Shown: positions 37,501 to 45,545 of the stretch, piece by piece | How positions within the stretch are numbered: the stretch's first letter is position 1 | Layout: every line of letters begins with the position of its first letter | DNA from: CAZUAQ01 sp964618455 | GTDB taxonomy: Bacteria; Planctomycetota; Phycisphaerae; UBA1845; PWPN01 | DNA: 64,000 bases | Assembly: GCA_964618455.1 (NCBI GenBank) | Contig: CAZUAQ010000005.1 | Span: 62,001 to 126,000, forward strand | Reading direction: 5' to 3' | Program-made: the position numbers and the translations under genes | The notes under the pieces: generated by a model | Database searches by the model: none | The model's input: the letters and a program-made list of their open reading frames with translations, nothing else | What the model was told of the DNA's origin: nothing

Positions 37501-38165
37501 ACGCGGAGCGATTCTTCGCCTTCTCCGACGGTGAAGTCGATGACGAACGTTTCCAGGCCGGCAAGATCGATGGAATCCTCGATCGTCACGCTGACGACGT
37601 CCGAAGCCGTGGCCACGGTGTCGTCAACGTTGAGCTCGAACGAGATGCCGGTGGCTTCGTCGACCTCCGGGGCAATGAAGCCGATCGTCGCGGCTTCAGG
37701 ATCGATGATATCAATACTGGGACCGGCGATTTGCGTCCACATGTAGGATAATGCCGTGGAGCGAGGCGTGAAACTGCCGGAGGCATCCAGAACAACCAGC
37801 TCGCCCTCCACCACGGAGGAGGGAGCGTCGATCACGATTTCCGGCTCCGGGTGGAAACCGGCGACCTCGTCGTCGTCCCCATCACCCCCCGTCGGTTCGG
37901 TCTGCGTCCCCGTATCCGTACCGAGGTCCGTTCCCGTGTCATCCGTTCCAGCGGGACTTGGGTCTTCTGGGAGTTCTGTCACGGTGACCATGCAGGACTG
38001 CCCTGCACAGACGAACAGGACCAGGCCTGCGAGGATGAAGCGGCTTAGCTCGGCCCGGGCCATCCCCGAGGCGAAACGGCCCCACAAAGGAATGTTCAAA
38101 CCCCTTTTAGTGATGGGAAATAAGGATTTACCGACGGTACTGACGAAGCGGGTTTTCTGGCTCAT
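31575..38165 (-). CDS. Giant multidomain surface protein (PKD, BACON-like repeats, LamG, beta-helix)
   Basis: 2,196 residues from ATG 38165 (GTGAGAG upstream); the frame is open 60 residues further. A basic N-terminus precedes a hydrophobic stretch (RFILAGLVLFVCAGQSC), a signal peptide and possibly a weak lipobox. Then: an Asp/Thr-Gly linker; two PKD-like domains (one with YFWDFGDGST); a Gly/Pro linker (GGGGGGAPPP); eight tandem BACON-like repeats of about 108 residues (GGPFSPTSKTYTLSNTG...WLSLS...TFTNTTN); a LamG-like domain (LVVLYDFNEGTGTTVLDRAA); a ninth repeat; another PKD-like part; and a right-handed beta-helix. No LPxTG or PEP-CTERM tail is visible. Probably an exported polysaccharide-binding or adhesive protein, or a lyase-like enzyme. 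Confidence 0.88.
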   Translation of the reverse strand: MSQKTRFVSTVGKSLFPITKRGLNIPLWGRFASGMARAELSRFILAGLVLFVCAGQSCMVTVTELPEDPSPAGTDDTGTDLGTDTGTQTEPTGGDGDDDEVAGFHPEPEIVIDAPSSVVEGELVVLDASGSFTPRSTALSYMWTQIAGPSIDIIDPEAATIGFIAPEVDEATGISFELNVDDTVATASDVVSVTIEDSIDLAGLETFVIDFTVGEGEESLRVDFVGSTESGDPLPAGLYFWDFGDGSTAEGASVSHNYTQAGLFHVLFCVTVGTTVVGCDESEVEVVDPPVTDPPVGGGGGGAPPPDGTSGVLTVDNLGDLESSGVQKSGSYTPASKSYTLSNSGDDSLNWRAEKNVDWITLSVTDGTLDPGASFTVNVLVDDDADSLAPGDHTGTIQFINTSNGAGSTSRQATISILAPGSMAITAGPFSSSGEENGPFSPTSKTYYISNPGTQPINWAVNKSATWLTLSTSSGTVLPGGVKSVIVSLNATADSLSANIYNDTLTFTNTTNHQGDTTRGVDLTVSAPGGLVVTPFGDFSSSGTEGGPFSPTSRTYTLANTGQSPLAWNVNINENWLSLSKTSGTLAAGSSDTVVVNLVADAGLLTAGDYVDTLEFVNTTSSIGNTTRDAELSVLEPGAMVVTAGDFTSSGMVGGPFSPATKTYTIGNPGQIPINWSVSKSANWISLSSSSGTLSPGQSQSILVNFNANADGLSASTYSDTLTFTNTTNHAGDATRNVELAILAAGQLSVTTSDHFVSTGPEGGPFSPTSKSYTLSNTGDVSIDWSLNKSATWLSASKSGGTIAPDASVTVIINVNSSAESMAAGDYSDTVTFTNTTNHLGDTTRDVDLTILTPGTLAVTPSGDFAANGYVGGPFLPISKTYTLTNTGDVSMNWSLSKSVSWVNLSLTGGTLGAGSTQQVIVTVNSNANGLVASDYSGTLTFTNTTNGLGNTKRTANLSVVTPGSLEVTPATAFDASGTYGGPFSPESKTYTLSNPGGESINWAATVSESWMTAFPNGGTLAAGGTQTVIVSLNANADNLAANTYNETVTFTNLSNHLGDATRDVNLTVNAVPGALQITPGGGFSASGTAGGPFSPVDKSYTVTNSGGVSINWTASKTAAWLSLSSTGGTLAPGASTTVTAGINANANSLTANTYTDAITFTNTTNGSGSGSRDVDLVVINEVADGRVTDDLVVLYDFNEGTGTTVLDRAAGGTPIHLDVADAGNVSWTTGGLSIDADTVLLSSQPATKLVDAVKASNEVTIETWINPANTTQGGPARLFTVSESSSSRNITLGQDTDSYEIRLRSASTSINGIPAVNTPAGDVTTNLTHLVYTRSASGVVRVYINGNERVDTSVTGNLSSWDATHKLALANEVSLGRAWLGEFYLVAAYSRALSLTEVQQNFAAGSEADTGESAGPGVLTLSSSTGLTSSGDVGGPFAPTSKTYTLSNTGGDSLDWTVSRSASWLALSSVSGTLAPGATKSVTVSLTSAADALAVDTYTDTLSFTNTTDGSGSTTRSVSLTVKQPGTSQAMTTASRTSGVMPLGVFFDVINDSETSWNSNVIQPRGFDDQPTIPGVRITRVEYGTPLGQGTLSYTASSKSLRWQASGEAAGTTVSVSDGGSFALPSGAGRNLHVWVTKSQLAASNQSDTIEIVDGGINADWASFHYEWDFGNPAPGGTPNTDSRWYWEHGAKKSDGSRFAKNKAFGWNAAHVYENAGTYNVTLRVIDDTGGEHEYTQTITVSEEPTGGWTTYYFAAHGNDTTGDGSQSKPYETWDKAVSFVGENVRLLFKRGDTFAFDSDSSITVTGPCQFGAYGSGSRPRFIPTTDAGLIGTGRESNDVRFVDLDVQGGYPTRISQRTAFHGSGTNALYLRCTANSMNSAFGMTGEPYKIIADCTASNNKSYGFWDSKGTNVAVLGCQFTDGNTEHLLRVYNSKTVVQHSSFARPLEHKRWIRFMTGTAHETWWKAKWNIASFNTAPSDMSIACDLDDDSRHRHMLVEHNVVGNVTARSNDRILIRNNVFTGKTAIHLDTQNHINHYEQVYVFNNTSYSDEGSGLRFFRTEKSAEIDGDVSDWRIKNNVAYYPNSSPGVAVLDFATDSAANSLLDSDYNCWRAPNMNFAYDANGSKSFAAWQNVGQDTNSTTSDPLFTNVTNGNFTLKSISPCREAGTLSIAHYVRISFDGLRRGSAKISMGAH
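34630..37250 (-). repeat. Eight tandem BACON-like coding repeats
   Basis: Eight units of about 325 bp, each encoding the frame 'GGPFSP..K.YTL.N.G...INW....SA.WLSLS...GTLAPG....V.V..NA.A..L....Y.DT.TFTNTTN..G...R.V.L.V'. A ninth copy lies apart at about 33580-33930, behind the LamG-like domain. The units are diverged at the protein level, so this is an old array rather than a recent expansion. Confidence 0.85.
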
Positions 38166-38784
38166 GGTGCTCTCACTGATACTTCCGAGTGAGTCGATCA
38201 GATCCGTGCCGGTGTATGCATTCTCTTGGCGATGGGGCCCGATCCGATGCAACTTTCCCTTGTACTCGTTCCCCTCCTTCAGGCCATTATCGGGCGATGA
38301 AGTGTCCCTCACGAGATTCTCCAATTTCCCTATGCAAGAACTCATCCAGCACCTCGTTCACAGGCCAAAAACCGGAACGGAGTACTTTCGCTATGGAGGA
38401 GTGCTGCCTTTCATGGTCTGAAGACGATTTTGAAGATCCGAATAATCGGAAACTCATGTAAAAATAGGAAATGTTTGATCAGGTATGCAAATCAAACCGC
38501 AGGATACTTCTCTCTCATTTCCCACAGGCGGCTGGGGCGGCGAGGAATCGATCGATTATGGGGTTCTTCGGAAAAAAAACACGCCAAGACCAGCCGAAGG
38601 TGATCTCGAGCCAGGATTCCTGAATTCACAGCATTCCGAACAGTCGATAAGGTCGGTAGATATTCTCCTGGCCGTCATTCCGTCTCCGCTGGAATGGCCG
38701 TCCAGTTTTCCCGGAGCGGAAGTCAAAGATACATCGTACAATCAGGGATGAAGTCCGAGAATCAGCATTCCAAGGAGGCCTTTC
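38166..38784. other. Divergent intergenic region between the giant protein and the TPR gene
   Basis: About 620 bp (440 bp if the giant protein used its longest frame). Short open frames here have no ribosome site or family-like sequence. A strong AAGGAGG lies at 38771-38777 just before the TPR gene. It should hold both divergent promoters; none is assigned with confidence. Confidence 0.5.
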
Positions 38785-41700
38785 ATGGGTCGGATTGATA
38801 AACGAGGGGGCATCGCCAGAAAGCTGACGATCCTTGTCGTCATTGTGGCGGCACTGGTCACGGGTCTCTATACAGCGCACCGCTACCAGAAGTCTTCCAC
38901 CATGGATCGGGCCCGGTCAGAAGGGCTTCGGGCGTATGAGGAGGGGGATTATCTCATTGCCGGGCGTGAGTTGGGTCGTTATCTGAAAGCCGTCCCTGAA
39001 GACGTGGACATCCTGCTGAAGTATGCGGACGCCCAGCTACGTATACGCCCACGCACGGAAGGGGCCATACGTCAGGCCATCGGATCCTACGAGCAGGTCC
39101 TCCGTGTCGAGCGAGGCCACCCAAGCGCCTCGGAACAGTTATCGGAACTGTATCTCCTGCTGGATAATCCCATTGATGCTGAACGAGTGGCCCGTTTATG
39201 GATACGTGCTCATGCCGACAGCCATAGAGCGCATCAGCGGCTGATTACCACTATGCTCGAACAGAATGACGAGGACAAGACCACAGCGGCGATTGACCTG
39301 GCCCGTGAACGATTCGAGAAACATTCGGACGTAGCCGGAGCGGCGCTGGCCTATGCCGATGCACTGGTAGCGCATGACGACGTGACACAAGCCGAGGAAG
39401 TTCTTCGAACGCTTCTGCTGGATGCCGATGGGAAGCTCGCCAAAGAAGTCATAGAGCAAGACCTGGGACTGGAGCTGGCCCTGCGCCTCACTGAGATTCA
39501 TGTCAGAATCGGAACGGAGGCGGAAGGCGAGCGACAGTCCGACGCTTATCGGAAGGCCGAGCAACTCTACACGCAGATCGTCTCCCTGAGCCCGGAGACG
39601 ATGAAACCGCTTCTGGCGAAAGCGAGATTCCATCTGCTGAAACGATGGCCGCAAGAGGAAGGGGGCGATGCTCCATCCGTACTCCCATGGCGGAATCGGG
39701 TCCGGGAAGCCCTGACGCGAGCCTCCCAACGTGAGGATAAGGAATTGGCCTCTTTCCTCGAACTGGCAACGTTGTGGTACTTCGCCGGGAACATCGAGCA
39801 GGGAGAGTCCATCTTTCGGAAAGCGATCGAAACCCATCCGGGAGATCCCACTCCGTTCAATGCATGGTCGGAGTGCGTGCTGGCATTGGGGATTCGCGAC
39901 CAGGCGCGCGTTGTCGCCGACCTTGCCATGAGCGCGGAACTGGGAGGACAGCGGTTGGATATCCTCCTGCCGGCGATGGAATTGTATTACCTGGCGGAGC
40001 GTGCCGAGGATGCGACGCGATGTGCGAAGGAGTTGAGCGAGAAGGAACGGAACGAGGCCGTTCTGGCCTATGCGGAAAGTCTCCATGCCTGGCATCAGGG
40101 AGACATCGAGGAAGCGCTCTCCAAGACATCATCTTCATTGGCGACGGCGCCTCATTTCACGCGTGCACTTCGTATGAAGGCACATGCCCTGCGAGCGATG
40201 GGCCGGCTTGCCGAAGCAGAGGAAGCCTATCGGGCGTATCTGAGAGCGGAGACATTTCCCCTGGCACGGGTGCGCGCCCAGTTGGATCTGGCTGAGCTGC
40301 TCTCGCAGCAGGACAAACACAGTGAGGCGCTGGCACTGGTGAGTGCCGTCGCTCGAGATGCGCTGCCGATAGTGTTCAGCGAGGTGGGAGTATCCCTGTT
40401 CAATATCAAGGTGGTCGCGGCGGAGGAGGGAGGACGGGAAGTATCGGAACCGATGTTTCTCGAGGAATTGGAGCGGCAAGCCGTCTTGATGCTTGAAGCG
40501 ATGCCCGAGAACATGCTTGTACTCAGGCTCGCCGCTCGTGTGCAGGCGTTGCGGGGGAATTACGCCGAGGTCTCGCGCCTCCTGGACGACTCCGCCCAGG
40601 AACGGTCTGTACGATTACCGTCTCTGGTGCTCCTGGCAGATCTGCTTGCACGGGCGGATCGTTACGGCGAAGCGCTCGAGGCTTATCGGGCAGCACTGGC
40701 CCTCACCGAGGAGAACGATCAGCGGCGTCTCCTTCGATTTCGAACGGCCTCCATGCTGAAGGCCTTGGGCAAGGCGGATGAATGTGTCGAGGTGATCGAG
40801 CAGGTGGTGTCGGACGAAGAGGCGCCCGGTCCGGAGCTCTATCTGGATGCTGCGCGCTTGCTGGCAAACATGGACCAATCCGATCGCGCCTACGCCATGC
40901 TCGAGCGTGGGGTGGCCCGTTTTCCGGACCATGCGGAGCTATGGGTAGCACTGCTCAATTTTCCGCCATCTGAGAATCGCGGCTTGACACGTCAGCAGAT
41001 CGTTAACCGGTTACGCGAGATCGAGGGCGACCAGGGGCTCGAGTGGCAGCGGGCACAGGCACGGATCTGGCTGGATCAGCCGGATTGGCGGCGGCACGAA
41101 CCCGAGATCAAACGCATGCTGAGCCAGTGTGTGACCGCTCGGCCGGATTGGGTCGCGGCGCTGGTGACCTATGCGGACTATCAGGCCAAAGCGGGCCGAA
41201 CAGCACAGGCCCTGGAAACCTATCGGGAAGCTTTTCGGGCAGGCGAGCGTCGAAGTCAGTACGTGGCGGAACGGGCGCTGCCGTCGGCACTGGCGCAACG
41301 GAGCTGGACAGACGTTCGCGCGTTCCTTCGCGCGTTACCCGAGGAAGAACCACGGTACGATCCGTATCGCGTGGCGCTGGAGCGCCAGTTCAACCCAGCA
41401 CGCGCGGAAAGCATGCTGGTCGAGAACGTGGAAGATCGACCGGAGGATTGGGTATCGCGCCTGGAGTTGGCAAGAATTCGGACAGCGCAGGGGCGCCACG
41501 AAGATGCGCAAACCTTGTTGAATCAGGCGGCTCGCATCGCGCCGGAGGAGCCCCAGGTATTGACTGTTCAGGTACGCCTCCTTCTCGAGCAGGGGCAGCC
41601 CGAAGCGGCCGTGAAGCGGTGCACTCAGGTGATCGAGGCATCCGGCCTGCCGGAAGCCTACGCGCTGCGCGGCTCAGCTTATAACCTGCTCGGCGATAGG

Positions 41701-43203
41701 GCGAAGGCGGAAGCGGATCTCCGTCGTGTCGCGGAGACCGAGGGGTGGGAGGAACGCGGCCATCTCGGCCTCGGCGAGTTTTTCCTGTCCCACGGCAAGC
41801 GCGAGGTAGCGCTAAGCGTCTGGCAGGAGGGATTGAACAAGCTGCCGGGGAATCTTGCGCTACGGCAGGCGATCGTAGAGTTGCTGCTTCGGGGCGAGGA
41901 TCGTGAAATAACCGAGGGACGGAGCCGGCTCGATCAACTGATTCAGGAGTTTCCGCGCAACGAAGAATTGCTGACCCTCAAGGGGCAGTCGCTCGAACGT
42001 GAATATCCACGTCGCGCCGAGGAGTATTATTTAGACGCTCTTGAATTAAACGACCGATACGCCGATGCGTTGCGCCGAATGGCTTTTCTATCTGCCCAGC
42101 AGGGCAACCGGGAACAGGCGCTAACCTACGCCCAGCGTTGCCTGCAGACCGACTCCGAAGACATGGAGACGCTGCTTCTGCGCGCACAGCTGCTGGCCAG
42201 AGATGATCCGGCCGTTTCGCGCTCGTCGGGTCTTCAGGCGGCGGACGTGGCGCGTCGCGCCCTGCGGAGAAATCCTGACAATGGATCGGCGGTCATGAAC
42301 CTCGCCAAGGCCCTCCGTCTTGCGGGACAAGCCTCCGAGGCACTCAAGGCAATCGAAGCTTATCTGGACGTTGTTCCAAAGGGTGCCATGAGCGAAGAGG
42401 TGCGTTTTCTCGCGATTGAGATTTTGCTCAATGACGGGCAAGTCGACGAGGCTGCCCCGCACCTGGAAGCACTGGAGGCAACGAAAGCGGAGGAACCGCG
42501 ACTGATTCAGGCGCGGCTGTTCATGCACGCGCAGAAGGGGGAATGGGATCAATTGGTGACGACGGCGGAGCGTTTCGCGCAGAACCATCCCGAGGTCCTG
42601 GACGTACCCATGAGTGCAGTCGAGTTATTGATGGAATCCTCGGAGGCCGCTCAGCGGGAACGGGGGGTTCGCTTGGCCGACGCGCTGGCACGACGGGCAA
42701 GTGAGCACGACCGAGTCCAGGCGTTCGTCGGAAGAGTTCTTATCGGGGCGGGCCGGACGGACGAGGCGGTGGCGCGCCTTCGCCGTGCCATTGAGCTGAA
42801 TCCGTCGAATCTGGACGCCCTGAACAACCTGGCCTGGCTGCTTTCCGAGGAAAAAGATGACCCGGAGTCCGCCTATCGCCTACTTGCCCCGGTCATCGAA
42901 TCTTCCTCTTCGAACCCGATTTACCCGTATCTCCTGGATACCTGGGGCATGGTGTTGCTGAAACGCGGGCAGAAAGACGAAGCGGCGGAGGCATTTCGTC
43001 GATGCATCCAGGACTGGCGGACCGATTCCGTCACGCAGGCCGTGGCTACCCTCGGTTTGGCGAAGACCTATATGGAGAGGGATGTCTTGGAGAGCCGCCG
43101 GCTGCTCCAGCGCCTGCGGGCAGGAACTCAGTGGGAAAACCTCCCTGAAGATATTCAGGCTGAGGTGGAAACACTCTTGGAGCAGGCGAATAATGCCCTA
43201 TGA
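38785..43203 (+). CDS. Large TPR-repeat membrane protein (PrsT-like)
   Basis: 1,472 residues. A short cytoplasmic basic tail and one membrane helix (about 12-30, KLTILVVIVAALVTGLY) are followed by an essentially continuous series of tetratricopeptide repeats to the C-terminus. Typical helical pairs are AEEAYRAYLRAETFPLARVRAQLDLAELL and AVARLRRAIELNPSNLDALNNLAWLLSE. Exosortase-linked EPS loci often encode a long TPR protein (PrsT) beside the Wzc-like gene; the same pairing is seen here, so this is a candidate scaffold for EPS assembly or export. It lacks the lipobox of PrsT. AAGGAGG just upstream fixes the start. Confidence 0.85.
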   Translation: MGRIDKRGGIARKLTILVVIVAALVTGLYTAHRYQKSSTMDRARSEGLRAYEEGDYLIAGRELGRYLKAVPEDVDILLKYADAQLRIRPRTEGAIRQAIGSYEQVLRVERGHPSASEQLSELYLLLDNPIDAERVARLWIRAHADSHRAHQRLITTMLEQNDEDKTTAAIDLARERFEKHSDVAGAALAYADALVAHDDVTQAEEVLRTLLLDADGKLAKEVIEQDLGLELALRLTEIHVRIGTEAEGERQSDAYRKAEQLYTQIVSLSPETMKPLLAKARFHLLKRWPQEEGGDAPSVLPWRNRVREALTRASQREDKELASFLELATLWYFAGNIEQGESIFRKAIETHPGDPTPFNAWSECVLALGIRDQARVVADLAMSAELGGQRLDILLPAMELYYLAERAEDATRCAKELSEKERNEAVLAYAESLHAWHQGDIEEALSKTSSSLATAPHFTRALRMKAHALRAMGRLAEAEEAYRAYLRAETFPLARVRAQLDLAELLSQQDKHSEALALVSAVARDALPIVFSEVGVSLFNIKVVAAEEGGREVSEPMFLEELERQAVLMLEAMPENMLVLRLAARVQALRGNYAEVSRLLDDSAQERSVRLPSLVLLADLLARADRYGEALEAYRAALALTEENDQRRLLRFRTASMLKALGKADECVEVIEQVVSDEEAPGPELYLDAARLLANMDQSDRAYAMLERGVARFPDHAELWVALLNFPPSENRGLTRQQIVNRLREIEGDQGLEWQRAQARIWLDQPDWRRHEPEIKRMLSQCVTARPDWVAALVTYADYQAKAGRTAQALETYREAFRAGERRSQYVAERALPSALAQRSWTDVRAFLRALPEEEPRYDPYRVALERQFNPARAESMLVENVEDRPEDWVSRLELARIRTAQGRHEDAQTLLNQAARIAPEEPQVLTVQVRLLLEQGQPEAAVKRCTQVIEASGLPEAYALRGSAYNLLGDRAKAEADLRRVAETEGWEERGHLGLGEFFLSHGKREVALSVWQEGLNKLPGNLALRQAIVELLLRGEDREITEGRSRLDQLIQEFPRNEELLTLKGQSLEREYPRRAEEYYLDALELNDRYADALRRMAFLSAQQGNREQALTYAQRCLQTDSEDMETLLLRAQLLARDDPAVSRSSGLQAADVARRALRRNPDNGSAVMNLAKALRLAGQASEALKAIEAYLDVVPKGAMSEEVRFLAIEILLNDGQVDEAAPHLEALEATKAEEPRLIQARLFMHAQKGEWDQLVTTAERFAQNHPEVLDVPMSAVELLMESSEAAQRERGVRLADALARRASEHDRVQAFVGRVLIGAGRTDEAVARLRRAIELNPSNLDALNNLAWLLSEEKDDPESAYRLLAPVIESSSSNPIYPYLLDTWGMVLLKRGQKDEAAEAFRRCIQDWRTDSVTQAVATLGLAKTYMERDVLESRRLLQRLRAGTQWENLPEDIQAEVETLLEQANNAL

Positions 43204-43250
43204 CATATGGCGTTGCAATCGTCCGATAATCCGCGTCCAGAGAATCGATC

Positions 43251-45503
43251 ATGAGCAATAATCTACAACTATTCGGCAAGGACTCGGATCCGTTGGGGGC
43301 ACTTCCCACGGGGGAGGAGTCCGCTCAGGAAAGCCGTCAGACGAAAGTGGATGTTCTCGGTCTCTTGCGTCGGAGATGGCTGCTGATTGCGCTGCTCTGG
43401 CTGATTCCGACCGTTCCCGTGGTGGCTTTGATCTTGACAAAGTGGAAACCGACTTATACCGCTACGGGTATCGTCGAGGTACGTCCGATCGAGGACAAGA
43501 TTCTCTATCGCGATGACAATTCGGACTCCCGCTTTTTCCAGGCCGATTTGCGCACTCAATCAAATACCATTCTGAATCAAAGCGTGCTTCAGGCCGCCTT
43601 GTCGCAGTTGCGTGTGGATTCTCCGGAACTGGATATTCTGCAAAAAGAGGACCCGCTGCCCAATCTACGTCTCGCCTGTGAGGCGGAGCTTGTCCCCAAT
43701 TCGTTCCTGATCACGCTCTCGGTAACGCAAGACAAGGGCGCAGAAGCGGTCAAAATCGCCGATGCCATTCTGCAGGCTTACATGGAGCGGGAAGGTGACC
43801 AGGGTGCCACGACCCGTGCGAGGCGAAAGGCGGTACTGGAGTCCGAACGGGATGAACTCTATGACAAGCTTGAGGAGCTGAATCAATACATTTACGACCT
43901 CGCCAACGTTTACGGCGCGGCCACGGAGGAGTTGTTCGGAGTTCTTCGAGAGTCTCACGAACAGGACACTATGGAGCGCCGCAGCGCATTGCGTGCTGCT
44001 GAAGATGAGCTTTTCGAGATCGAGCAGAAACTCGGCGTCTTGAATAGTTCAACGAGCCAGCCCGCTGCGGTCTGGTCGGAGGACGTGTTCGCCGAGCGAA
44101 GCCGCTTCATCGAGAGCGACCCGATGGTCATCTCGGTTCGCCAACAGATTACGGATGTCTCCTCCAAGCTGGCGGATTACCTGTCGCGACTTCCCGAGGA
44201 AAGCCAGACCGTGACCCGGACGCGTGAGAAACTGGAGCGACTTCGGCAGCAACATGAGCGGTTTCGGAACGATGCGATGGAGGCTTTCGATGCTCAACTC
44301 GTTCAGCAGCAGGCCCAGCGGCATGTCGAGATGAAGGCCACGCTGGAGCACCGGTTGAAGTCCGCTCAACTGCAGCGCGATAGACTGCGGATGGAAGTAC
44401 AAGGCCTGGAAGAGAAAGGCTTGCAGATCGGCAAGCAAGGGATCGAAATCGAACAGAAGAAGGCGTCGCGCGACCAGATCGAGAGGCTCTACGATCAGAT
44501 TCAGAACGAGCTTCGCAAACTCGATATCGAGAGCCGGCGGTTGAGCCGGATTCGGGTGGCCTCGAATCCTGAGATTCGTCCGAGCGGCATCAACGATCCC
44601 CGCAAGAAGTACTCCGCGATGTCCGTCGCCGGATTTTTCGGATTCGCTTTTATCGTGGGCTTGCTCCTGGAACTCCGGGATCAGCGATTGCGTGAGACGG
44701 ACCAGTTGAAGCAATTCGGGAACCTGCCGCTGCTCGGCGCCGTCCCTTCGATCCATGATCTCGAGAAGAAGATCATCAACGAAGAGGATTTCGCGGAAAG
44801 CTACCGGCTGATCCGGACCGCGCTGAACGGCTGTTCCCGAGGACGGAACGACAAGGTCTACCTGATCACCAGCGCCCGTTCGGGAGAGGGTAAGACGAGC
44901 CTGGCGGTGAGTCTTGCGATCAGCCTCACCGAGCCCGGCCATCGTGTCCTGCTGATCGATGGAGATACGCAGTGCCCGAACGCCGGACGGATCCTGAAAA
45001 TCAAGCCGACGGTCGGACTCCGAGACGCACTGGAGGGGAAGCGTTCTCCACGCGAGTGCATTATGAGTTCCGGGGTCACCGGCCTGGAAGTGATGGTGTG
45101 CCGATCCAACGGTCAGAGTTTGTCCGGCCTCCTCGATACGAGGACCGCCAAACGCATCCTCGATGATTTACGCGAGACATACGACTACATCATTCTCGAT
45201 TCCCCTCCCACTTTATCGACGGCGGACGCCTTGGTGTGGGCGTCGGCAGTCGACGGTGTGATTCTGTCATCCTTCATCGGCCACACGGATCGCGTCGCCA
45301 TGCAGATGGCCCGGGAGCGTTTGGAAAGTGTGGGGGGGCAGATTCTCGGCGTAGTCACGTCCAATGTGCCGCACAACTCGCGATTCTATTCCTACTCCAC
45401 GACCAGTACAGAACGTGAGCAGGGCCATGAACGGGATGTCGGCCCTCACCCGCTCTTGATGGCGCATCGTCTGGACGACAAGCCTTCGAAGAAGAAGTCC
45501 TGA
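43251..45503 (+). CDS. Wzc-like chain-length determinant with CpsD-type ATPase
   Basis: 750 residues. The Wzz-like part has a first membrane helix (LLIALLWLIPTVPVVALIL) and an extended periplasmic coiled coil (about 175-440). The second membrane helix is GFFGFAFIVGLLLEL. The cytoplasmic BY-kinase-type ATPase has Walker A SARSGEGKTS (541-550), Walker A' LLIDGDTQCP (567-576) and Walker B YIILDSPP. The C-terminus lacks the usual dense Tyr cluster: only RFYSYS provides two Tyr. It should set polymer length and drive export. Whether it is still a tyrosine kinase is open. It follows the TPR gene by 47 bp, so probably one operon. Confidence 0.9.
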   Translation: MSNNLQLFGKDSDPLGALPTGEESAQESRQTKVDVLGLLRRRWLLIALLWLIPTVPVVALILTKWKPTYTATGIVEVRPIEDKILYRDDNSDSRFFQADLRTQSNTILNQSVLQAALSQLRVDSPELDILQKEDPLPNLRLACEAELVPNSFLITLSVTQDKGAEAVKIADAILQAYMEREGDQGATTRARRKAVLESERDELYDKLEELNQYIYDLANVYGAATEELFGVLRESHEQDTMERRSALRAAEDELFEIEQKLGVLNSSTSQPAAVWSEDVFAERSRFIESDPMVISVRQQITDVSSKLADYLSRLPEESQTVTRTREKLERLRQQHERFRNDAMEAFDAQLVQQQAQRHVEMKATLEHRLKSAQLQRDRLRMEVQGLEEKGLQIGKQGIEIEQKKASRDQIERLYDQIQNELRKLDIESRRLSRIRVASNPEIRPSGINDPRKKYSAMSVAGFFGFAFIVGLLLELRDQRLRETDQLKQFGNLPLLGAVPSIHDLEKKIINEEDFAESYRLIRTALNGCSRGRNDKVYLITSARSGEGKTSLAVSLAISLTEPGHRVLLIDGDTQCPNAGRILKIKPTVGLRDALEGKRSPRECIMSSGVTGLEVMVCRSNGQSLSGLLDTRTAKRILDDLRETYDYIILDSPPTLSTADALVWASAVDGVILSSFIGHTDRVAMQMARERLESVGGQILGVVTSNVPHNSRFYSYSTTSTEREQGHERDVGPHPLLMAHRLDDKPSKKKS

Positions 45504-45545
45504 TAACTTCCGGCTCAGGTGACGCACATATTTTTGATAATAAGT

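Noticed and set aside
32577..37534. Series of plus-strand open frames opposite the giant protein
   Set aside because: They repeat with the period of the BACON-like units and are antisense shadows of the repeat.
38166..38345. 60-residue N-terminal extension of the giant protein
   Set aside because: It would place the hydrophobic signal more than 100 residues in; ATG 38165 has a usable ribosome site and gives a nearer signal segment.
38485..38751. 88-residue open frame in the divergent spacer
   Set aside because: No ribosome site or known pattern; lies where promoters are expected.
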